From an uncultured Clostridia bacterium (GTDB taxonomy: Bacteria > Bacillota > Clostridia > Oscillospirales > Oscillospiraceae): DNA of 12,870 nt. Shown here one piece after another: positions 8,395 to 12,870 of the stretch. The stretch covers positions 1 through 12,870 of the forward strand of contig CAMBID010000005.1 in NCBI GenBank assembly GCA_945867445.1. The letters are read 5' to 3'. Position numbers and translations under genes: made by a program. Below the pieces are notes generated by a model that saw nothing but the letters and a program-made list of their open reading frames with translations, searched no databases and was not told the origin of the DNA. The stretch's first letter is position 1. Each line of letters opens with the position of its first letter.

Positions 8395-8558
8395 TTGATA
8401 CTCTTTCTTGATAAAAATCTTTGATTTTTATCAAGAAGGCGCCGCTGTCAGCGTCGCCCTTTTGCGGCAGTCTGCCGCAAAAGCCGTCTCATAAGTTCTT
8501 GACGCGCCTGCGGCGCTATCAAAAGCTTTGAAAGCTTTTTATCAAGAACTAGTATAAA
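8395..8558 (+). repeat. Structured repeat element, copy A (forward), MITE-like
   Basis: The element is bounded by an imperfect 23-base terminal inverted repeat (8395-8417 and 8536-8558; 20 of 23 positions pair, the inner 13 without mismatch). Inside are serial hairpins: I, 15-bp stem 8405-8419/8423-8437 with loop TTT; II, GGCG-CGCT/AGCG-CGCC (about 8438-8458) with one internal mismatch; III, TTTTGCGGCA/TGCCGCAAAA (8460-8482) with loop GTC; then GCCGTCTCATAA (8483-8494); then IV, outer stem AGTTCTTGA/TCAAGAACT (8494-8502/8542-8550) enclosing GCGCC-TGC-GGCGC (8504-8516) and AAAAGCTTT-G-AAAGCTTTT (8521-8539). Copy C repeats the 12-mer and an 18-base part of the last hairpin exactly. The function is unknown: a non-autonomous mobile repeat, an RNA structure or a processing site are all possible. 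Confidence 0.75.
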
Positions 8559-8591
8559 AAAACGGCGGAGTATCTGCTTCTTCGCTTTTTT
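8556..8591 (+). terminator. Possible AT-rich terminator hairpin
   Basis: An A-run (8556-8562) and the following CGGCGGAG can pair imperfectly, with G-U pairs and two mismatches, with CTTCTTCG and the T-run 8586-8591. The loop is TATCTG. It could end transcription from the amidohydrolase side, or work in both directions, but the stem is imperfect. Confidence 0.3.
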
Positions 8592-8672
8592 CAAAGGGCT
8601 GGGGTTTCCCCGGGAATATCAAAAGGAGCGTTCCGCTGCGAGGCCGGGACGAGAACTTTGCTCCTGCCCCTC

Positions 8673-8701
8673 TTTACAAACGTCGGGGAGGATGCTATGC
8701 T
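8673..8701 (+). promoter_or_regulatory. Sigma-A type promoter for the DEAD-box helicase
   Basis: TTTACA (8673-8678), a 17-base spacer, then TATGCT (8696-8701) preceded by TGC, which makes an extended -10 (TGnTATGCT). The expected start is near 8708, giving a leader of about 97 bases. That leader contains GGAAGG (8755-8760) and CCTTCC (8781-8786) arms around a GC-rich core just before the ribosome binding site, so some control at the RNA level is possible. Confidence 0.65.
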
Positions 8702-8804
8702 ATCCATAGCGGAATATCGTCCGGAATGGGCGGAAACGCGGTATTTTTGAAGGTGGAAGGACGGGCCCCTGGGGCGGTTGCCTTCCGGGGAAAGGAAATC
8801 AAGC

Positions 8805-9962
8805 ATGGAAGTCACGCAGGGCGTTCGTTTTGACACACTGGGTCTCTCACCGGAGACCATGCGGGCTCTGGAGAAGCGGGGCATCGAGCTCTCCACCCCC
8901 GTTCAGGCCGGCTGCATCCCCCCCATGATGGCATGGAAGGACGTGGTGGCCAAGGCTCCAACCGGCACCGGCAAGACCTTTGCCTACGGGATCCCCATCG
9001 TGGAGCACATCGACCCGGAGGATGAGACCGTCCAGGCTGTCATCCTGGCTCCCACGAGAGAGCTTGCCATCCAGATCACAGAGGAGATGCGGGATCTGGC
9101 CGCCTTCCGGCCCGGCGTCCGCACCGTCTGCCTCTACGGCGGCGCCCCCATCGGCAAGCAGACCGACGCCCTGAAAAAGCACCCCCAGATCGTGGTGGCC
9201 ACTCCCGGCCGGCTCTCAGACCACATGAAGCGCCGCACCGTCCGGGTGGACACGGCCCGGACCGTGGTGCTGGATGAGGCCGACCGCATGCTGGACATGG
9301 GCTTCATCCACGACGTCACCCGGCTCCTGGACCGGATGAACAAGCGGAAGAACCTGGGCCTCTTTTCCGCCACCATCTCCCGGGAGGTCATGGACATCGC
9401 CTGGGTCTACCAGCGGGACGCCGAGGAGATCACCGTCCGGGCGGATGAGCAGAACAAGCCCGACATCAAGCAGTTCCGCATGGAGGTGGCCGGCAACGAG
9501 AAGGCCGACGCCATCACGAAGATTCTGCGGGAGACCGGCTTTGACCGCTGCATGGCCTTCTGCAACACCAAGGGCAACACGGAGCGCATCTGCAAGTTTT
9601 TGCAGATGCGGGGCGTCAACGCCGAGTGCATCCACGGGGACATCCCCCAGAAGCGCCGGGAGGAGGTCATGAACCGCTTCCGTCAGGGGCAGATCGCGGT
9701 CTTCGTCTCCACGGACGTGGCCGCCCGGGGCATCGACGTGGACGATGTGGACATCGTCTTCAACTGCGACATCCCCGACGAGAATCAGGACTATGTCCAC
9801 CGCATCGGCCGAACCGGCCGGGCCAAGCGCCAGGGCGTGGCGGTGTCCCTCATTGCGGACTACCCCTCCAAGCTCCGCATCGACGACATTGCCGCTAAGA
9901 CCCACAATGAGATCGTCCCTGTCCGCTTTGGCGCCGACGGGCATCTGGAGGTCATCCAGTAA
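8805..9962 (+). CDS. DEAD-box ATP-dependent RNA helicase, core only
   Basis: The 385-residue product is an ATP-dependent RNA remodelling protein, of the kind used in ribosome assembly, RNA decay or cold growth. All helicase motifs are visible: Q-motif region RFDTLGLSPETM with TPVQAG (31-36), motif I APTGTGKT (51-58), PTRELA (83-88), TPGR (133-136), DEAD (157-160), SAT (188-190), the second RecA domain with ARGIDV (307-312) and HRIGRTGR (332-339). The protein ends about 45 residues after motif VI, so it has none of the long basic or RRM-like C-terminal tails found in CshA or DbpA. ATG 8805 is chosen because AAAGGA (8791-8796) lies 8 bases upstream; a TTG at 8778 would add nine residues but has no good site. 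It has its own promoter and a strong terminator, so it appears monocistronic. The specific orthologue name is uncertain. Confidence 0.95.
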   Translation: MEVTQGVRFDTLGLSPETMRALEKRGIELSTPVQAGCIPPMMAWKDVVAKAPTGTGKTFAYGIPIVEHIDPEDETVQAVILAPTRELAIQITEEMRDLAAFRPGVRTVCLYGGAPIGKQTDALKKHPQIVVATPGRLSDHMKRRTVRVDTARTVVLDEADRMLDMGFIHDVTRLLDRMNKRKNLGLFSATISREVMDIAWVYQRDAEEITVRADEQNKPDIKQFRMEVAGNEKADAITKILRETGFDRCMAFCNTKGNTERICKFLQMRGVNAECIHGDIPQKRREEVMNRFRQGQIAVFVSTDVAARGIDVDDVDIVFNCDIPDENQDYVHRIGRTGRAKRQGVAVSLIADYPSKLRIDDIAAKTHNEIVPVRFGADGHLEVIQ

Positions 9963-9977
9963 AAGCGAAAACGGCAC

Positions 9978-10009
9978 ACCGGACCCGGCACCGCCGGGTC
10001 CGGTCTTTT
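9978..10009 (+). terminator. Rho-independent terminator of the helicase gene
   Basis: ACCGGACCCGGC (9978-9989), loop ACC and GCCGGGTCCGGT (9993-10004) make a perfect 12-bp stem, followed by CTTTT. It begins 15 bases after the helicase stop codon. Confidence 0.85.
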
Positions 10010-10019
10010 GCGGCCAAAG

Positions 10020-10040
10020 CGGCTCAAAGGAGCCGTTTTT
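10020..10040 (+). terminator. Second terminator-like hairpin (part of element B)
   Basis: CGGCTC (10020-10025), loop AAAG, GAGCCG (10030-10035), then TTTTT (10036-10040). It could back up the preceding terminator. The same hairpin is the first unit of the element B hairpin series, so its role is ambiguous. Confidence 0.55.
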
Positions 10041-10091
10041 ATGGAATTGCGCGGCTACCGCCGCGCGAATAAACCGCAAAGCGGTTTATTC
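10020..10091 (-). repeat. Structured repeat element, copy B (short, reverse orientation)
   Basis: Three perfect hairpins follow each other: CGGCTC/GAGCCG (10020-10035), GCGCGGC-TACC-GCCGCGC (10049-10066) and an 11-bp stem GAATAAACCGC-AAA-GCGGTTTATTC (10067-10091). The first and second are joined by TTTTTATGGAATT, matching the GTTTTTATG linker of copy C (10261-10269). Read on the minus strand, the order (A/T-rich outer hairpin with loop TTT, GC-rich hairpin, CATAAAAAC linker, last hairpin) parallels copies A and C, but the 12-mer itself is not conserved. Membership in the family is therefore likely but not certain. Confidence 0.5.
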
Positions 10092-10093
10092 AG

Positions 10094-10122
10094 TAGACAT
10101 TATTTTAGTGGGAGAGTAATAT
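10094..10122 (+). promoter_or_regulatory. Possible weaker promoter upstream of the oppA-like gene
   Basis: TAGACA (10094-10099), 17 bases, TAATAT (10117-10122). The -35 matches consensus at five of six positions and the -10 at four of six. It lies just after element B and upstream of the stronger promoter at 10157-10185. Confidence 0.35.
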
Positions 10123-10156
10123 GATAAGCAAATTGTAACTTTTTTCGCCCGGTGGG

Positions 10157-10185
10157 TTTACAAAGCGGGGGAAAATCTGTATAAT
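10157..10185 (+). promoter_or_regulatory. Near-consensus promoter for the oppA-like gene
   Basis: TTTACA (10157-10162), exactly 17 bases, TATAAT (10180-10185). The expected start near 10192 gives a leader of about 227 bases that contains the whole of repeat copy C and a 16-base palindrome before the ribosome binding site. Confidence 0.75.
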
Positions 10186-10211
10186 ACCATCTGTTAACTA
10201 TCATTTCATGC

Positions 10212-10346
10212 AAAAACCCGGGAAAAAGCTTTCAAAGCTTGATCGCGCGAAGCGCGTCCGGTTTTTATGAGACGGCGCGGCGTGCATCCTGCACGCCGCG
10301 GGCGCCCAGAGCGCACGGGATTTTCAAAGGGAAGGATTTCCTTTGA
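10212..10346 (-). repeat. Structured repeat element, copy C (reverse), in the oppA-like leader
   Basis: On the minus strand this copy carries GCCGTCTCATAA (10276-10265) and AAGCTTTGAAAGCTTTTT (10240-10223), both identical to copy A, plus GACGCGC at the same relative place. On the + strand its parts are: outer stem AAAAACC(C)GG (10212-10221) with CCGGTTTTT (10258-10266), enclosing AAGCTTT-C-AAAGCTT (10226-10240) and CGCGC-GAA-GCGCG (10244-10256); 11-bp hairpin CGCGGCGTGCA-TCC-TGCACGCCGCG (10276-10300); a small mismatched GCGC hairpin (about 10302-10314); and TCAAAGG/CCTTTGA (10324-10346). Arms differ from copy A but pairing is kept. No terminal inverted repeat like that of copy A was found. 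Confidence 0.75.
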
Positions 10347-10371
10347 GACCCCTATCACAATCCCCGACCTT

Positions 10372-10387
10372 CGCCGGCGCGCCGGCG
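10372..10387. repeat. 16-base perfect palindrome before the oppA-like ribosome binding site
   Basis: CGCCGGCGCGCCGGCG is its own reverse complement. As RNA it can form CGCCGG-CGCG-CCGGCG, flanked by CCCCG (upstream) and GGGG (downstream) that may extend it. It ends 17 bases before CAGGAG (10405-10410). It might be a protein-binding site or a translation-modulating hairpin. Confidence 0.5.
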
Positions 10388-10418
10388 GGGCGGGACGGGA
10401 GATACAGGAGCGTGGACG

Positions 10419-12086
10419 ATGAAGAGCAGCAGAAGGATGGCGACGCTGGCCCTGTGCCTGGCCCTAATGTTGGGAATCCTGGCGGGCTGCGGCGGGGAGG
10501 CCCCGGGCATTTCCCTGCGCGTCAGCATGGGGCCGGAGGCGGACAGCTACGATCCCATCCGGGCGGAGACGCCGGAGGCGGAGACCGTCCTCGTCCATCT
10601 CTATGAGAACCTGCTGCGCCTGACGCCGGATCCCTCCGGCGGCACCGCTCTGGCCCCCGGCGTTGCCAAGAAGTACGACGTGGAGGAGAATTACGACGGC
10701 ACCGTCACCTATACCTTCCGCTTGCGTGCGGCCAAGTGGTCTGACGGGCAGGCGGTGACGGCGGGGGACTTCGTCTACGCCTGGCAGCGCCTGGCGGATC
10801 CGGTGACGGCCTCCCCCAGCGCGTCCCTGCTTTCCGCCGTGGCGGGCTATGACGAGGTCCGGAGCTCCGGAGATGCCTCGAAGCTCCAGGTCTCGGCGCC
10901 GGACGATTCCACCTTTGTTGTGACCCTCCTTGGAAAGTGCGACTGGTTTTTGGAGGACGTCTGCACGGACAGCGCCACTATGCCCCTGCGGCAGGATAAC
11001 CTGCAGCGCCTGAAGGAGGCCGCCATCCAGGCAAACCTACAGACGGAGGAGCAGGGCGGCACCGGAACCCTCAATTGGGCCTCCGACCCCACGAAGCTGG
11101 TCACCAACGGCCCCTATACCGCCAGCCGCGGGGAGGAGGGCGAGCTGATCCTCACCGCCAGCGAGACCTATGTGGGCGGCGTCAGCGGGCCGGAGGAGCT
11201 GCGCTTCCTCTTCCATGAAACGGCAGAGGAAGCCTGGGAAACCTACGAGGCCGGGGAGGCGGACTTCGTTTCGCCCCTGCCCCGGGCGGAGACCGAGATC
11301 CGGGCGGAGGAGGACTGGGCCTCCGTTTCCCTGCTCTGCACCACCGTTCTTCTCTTCAACACCCAGGGTGAGAACTTCAACGACGCCGAGTCCCGGAAGG
11401 CGTTCTCTCTCGCCATTGACCGGCAGGCCCTCTCAGACCTGACGGAGGAGGTCAGCCGTCCGGCGGACGGCCTGGTCCCCTATGGCGTGCCGGATGAGAA
11501 TGGCGAGGATTTCCGCGCCCGGGGCGGGGATCTCCTGGGAGAGAGCGGGACGGAGGAGGCCCTGGCCCAGGCCCGGACCCTGTTGGAGGAGAGCAGCTAC
11601 GCAAGCGCCTCCGTGCCCCGCTTCGTCTATGAGGACACGGCGGAGAACGCCCTGCTGGCAGACGCCCTCTGGAGGACCTGGATGAAGGCGCTGAGGGTCC
11701 GGCTGGAGCGAATCCCCCTCAGTGCCGACGAGCTGAGAGAGACCCTGGCCGCCGGGGACTATGACCTGGCCCTCACGGACCTCCGGGGCGATGCCCGGGA
11801 CGCCGAGAGCTTCCTGGCCCCCTGGCGGGGGGACAGCTCCGGAAACCTGGTGGGGTATGAGAACGGGGCTTACGATACCCTGCTGAAGGTCATCCGCTCC
11901 GCCTCCGATGAGAAGGCCCGGCAGGGCTGCCTCCACGACGCGGAGGCATTGCTGCTGGACGACTGCCCGGTGGCGCCCCTGCTCTTCACCGCCTCCGCCT
12001 GGGAGGCCAGGGACGGCCTTGCGGGCATCCTGCGGGACGGACGGGGCTTCTTCAGCTTCGCCGGCGCCGCAGAGGTCAGCGGATAG
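10419..12086 (+). CDS. ABC-type peptide-binding lipoprotein, OppA/DppA-like (SBP family 5)
   Basis: The 555-residue product is the extracellular, membrane-anchored binding protein of an oligopeptide-type importer. A lipoprotein signal peptide is clear: basic MKSSRRM, a hydrophobic stretch (8-22) and the lipobox LAGC, with Cys24 as the lipidated residue. The family-5 core follows, with LYENLLRLTPD (61-71) and YTFRLR-AAKWSDGQAVTAGDFVYAWQRL (98-125), the best-conserved block of OppA proteins, and AFSLAIDRQAL further on. ATG 10419 lies 8 bases after CAGGAG (10405-10410). The gene has its own promoter (10157-10185) and terminator (12093-12127), so it stands alone: no permease or ATPase genes are next to it. 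It may serve a transporter encoded elsewhere or act in sensing. The bound ligand is unknown; peptides are the family norm. Confidence 0.93.
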   Translation: MKSSRRMATLALCLALMLGILAGCGGEAPGISLRVSMGPEADSYDPIRAETPEAETVLVHLYENLLRLTPDPSGGTALAPGVAKKYDVEENYDGTVTYTFRLRAAKWSDGQAVTAGDFVYAWQRLADPVTASPSASLLSAVAGYDEVRSSGDASKLQVSAPDDSTFVVTLLGKCDWFLEDVCTDSATMPLRQDNLQRLKEAAIQANLQTEEQGGTGTLNWASDPTKLVTNGPYTASRGEEGELILTASETYVGGVSGPEELRFLFHETAEEAWETYEAGEADFVSPLPRAETEIRAEEDWASVSLLCTTVLLFNTQGENFNDAESRKAFSLAIDRQALSDLTEEVSRPADGLVPYGVPDENGEDFRARGGDLLGESGTEEALAQARTLLEESSYASASVPRFVYEDTAENALLADALWRTWMKALRVRLERIPLSADELRETLAAGDYDLALTDLRGDARDAESFLAPWRGDSSGNLVGYENGAYDTLLKVIRSASDEKARQGCLHDAEALLLDDCPVAPLLFTASAWEARDGLAGILRDGRGFFSFAGAAEVSG

Positions 12087-12092
12087 GAATGG

Positions 12093-12127
12093 AAGGCGGG
12101 GACCGGCATTCCCGGTCCCCGCCTTTT
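12093..12127 (+). terminator. Rho-independent terminator after the oppA-like gene
   Basis: A 12-bp perfect GC-rich stem, GGCGGGGACCGG (12095-12106) and CCGGTCCCCGCC (12112-12123), is extended by AA/TT outside, has loop CATTC and is followed by TTTT (12124-12127). It starts 6 bases after the stop codon. Confidence 0.88.
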
Positions 12128-12173
12128 CCCGGCTTCCGGGGTCGAAATTCCCCGAACCGGCAGGAAAAGGTTC

Positions 12174-12203
12174 TTGCCGCAGGACCGGAAAACGTATTAT
12201 GAT
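12174..12203 (+). promoter_or_regulatory. Probable promoter for the TRAP-type binding protein
   Basis: TTGCCG (12174-12179) lies 18 bases before TATGAT (12198-12203); TTCTTG (12171-12176) with TATTAT (12195-12200), also 18 bases apart, is an overlapping alternative. Transcription would start near 12210, about 50 bases before the start codon. Confidence 0.5.
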
Positions 12204-12261
12204 AGAAAAAACCACGGCCCGGAAGGGCAGGACCCGCCCCAGGCGGAGAAGGGAGGAGCAT

Positions 12262-12870
12262 ATGCGGAGATCCGGCATCCCGGCGGCCATCCTGGCACTG
12301 GCCCTGCTTCTGAGCGGCTGCGGCGGCAGCGAGCCCGCCTCCTCCCGGGGGATGGTGGAGTTCGAGTACCAGACTTGGACCATGGTCTGCGGCGGCGGGG
12401 AGGATTCCCCGGAGTACCAGGCGGCGGAGCGCTTTTCAGAGCTCCTTTTTGAAAAGACCCACGGTACCGTCCGGGCAGAGTGCGCGGCCCTCCGGGAGCT
12501 GGGGGACGGGACATATGAAAGCGCCGTGGACGCCCTGCGGGCCGGGGACGCCGACATCGTCTGGGCAGCGGCCGCGGAGTTTGCGCAGGTGGACGCCCGG
12601 CTGGACGCAGCGGGCCTGCCCTTCCTCTTCTCCTCCCGGGAGGAGGCGGAGGCCGCCATGGACGGAGACGGCGGTGCGGCGCTGGGAGAGGTCCTGCGTC
12701 AAAACGGCTTCCAGTGCCTCGGCATCGGCACGGAGGGCTTCCGGGTACTTACCAGCAGCCAGGGACCCATCCAGGGCCTTTCGGACCTTGCGGGCCTCCG
12801 GGTCCGCGTTGGCGGCGGCGACGTGGTGGAAAAGAGCCTCGCCGGCTGGGGCGCCCAGACCGTGGACGCC
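12262..12870 (+). CDS. TRAP-type solute-binding lipoprotein (DctP family), N-terminal part
   Basis: The first 203 codons are open to the window edge, so the 3' end is missing. The N-terminus is a lipoprotein signal: MRRSG, a hydrophobic run and lipobox LSGC with Cys20. The mature part follows the DctP pattern: SPEYQAAERFSELLFEKTHG (49-68) for the first helix, ALRAGDADIVW (91-101), LPFLFSSREEA (119-129) and GFRVLTSSQGPIQGLSDLAGLRVRV (159-183). Arg161 and Arg182 sit where DctP/SiaP proteins carry the arginines near the ligand carboxylate (Arg182 being the better conserved), which would suggest a carboxylated ligand; this is by analogy. ATG 12262 is 5 bases after GGAGG (12252-12256). TRAP permease (DctQ/DctM) genes would be expected just downstream but are outside the window. 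The gene is separated from the oppA-like gene by a strong terminator and probably has its own promoter. Confidence 0.85.
   Translation, partial: MRRSGIPAAILALALLLSGCGGSEPASSRGMVEFEYQTWTMVCGGGEDSPEYQAAERFSELLFEKTHGTVRAECAALRELGDGTYESAVDALRAGDADIVWAAAAEFAQVDARLDAAGLPFLFSSREEAEAAMDGDGGAALGEVLRQNGFQCLGIGTEGFRVLTSSQGPIQGLSDLAGLRVRVGGGDVVEKSLAGWGAQTVDA

Noticed and set aside
8101-8424. Open frame running past the amidohydrolase stop into the spacer
   Set aside because: It begins inside the amidohydrolase in another frame, has no ribosome binding site or recognisable protein character, and ends in the hairpin repeat.
8405-8550. CRISPR array or tRNA-like structure
   Set aside because: The repeats are inverted rather than regularly spaced direct repeats, and no cloverleaf with an acceptor end or T-loop signature is present.

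Overview
The window is GC-rich (two hand-counted 60-base stretches gave 44/60 inside glgP and 34/60 inside the less GC-rich peptidase gene). All genes lie on the + strand. The glgB-glgC-glgD-glgA-glgP order, the presence of a GlgD paralogue, strong AGGAG-type ribosome binding sites and two lipoprotein-type solute-binding proteins point to a Gram-positive, probably anaerobic Clostridia-type Firmicute (Oscillospiraceae/Ruminococcaceae-like). This assignment is inferred from gene content, not from a marker gene.

Bases 1-6779 hold the glycogen operon: the 3' end of glgB (branching enzyme), then glgC and glgD (catalytic and non-catalytic-looking ADP-glucose pyrophosphorylase subunits), glgA (glycogen synthase) and glgP (phosphorylase). 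The first three genes are joined by 4-base ATGA overlaps, glgA follows after 17 bases, and glgP after 40 bases that contain a perfect hairpin. Together they make ADP-glucose, polymerise and branch it, and release glucose-1-phosphate again.

Bases 6780-8219 hold a spacer with several inverted repeats and a monocistronic-looking M20-family amidohydrolase whose base composition is less GC-rich than its neighbours. Bases 8805-9962 encode a minimal DEAD-box RNA helicase with its own extended -10 promoter and a strong terminator. Bases 10419-12086 encode an OppA-like lipoprotein preceded by a near-consensus promoter and a leader of roughly 230 bases. Bases 12262-12870 are the start of a TRAP-type (DctP-like) lipoprotein that runs off the window. 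No permease genes are visible for either binding protein.

The most unusual content is non-coding. Two elements, at about 8395-8558 (forward) and 10212-10346 (reverse), share exact 12-base and 18-base blocks and the same serial-hairpin layout, but the arms of their paired stems differ completely in sequence while still pairing. A third, simpler relative lies at 10020-10091. They flank the helicase gene in opposite orientation, and one lies inside the oppA-like leader. The forward copy is also bounded by a 23-base imperfect terminal inverted repeat (20/23). This looks like a family of structured, possibly mobile intergenic repeats, and I cannot assign it to a known family from sequence alone.
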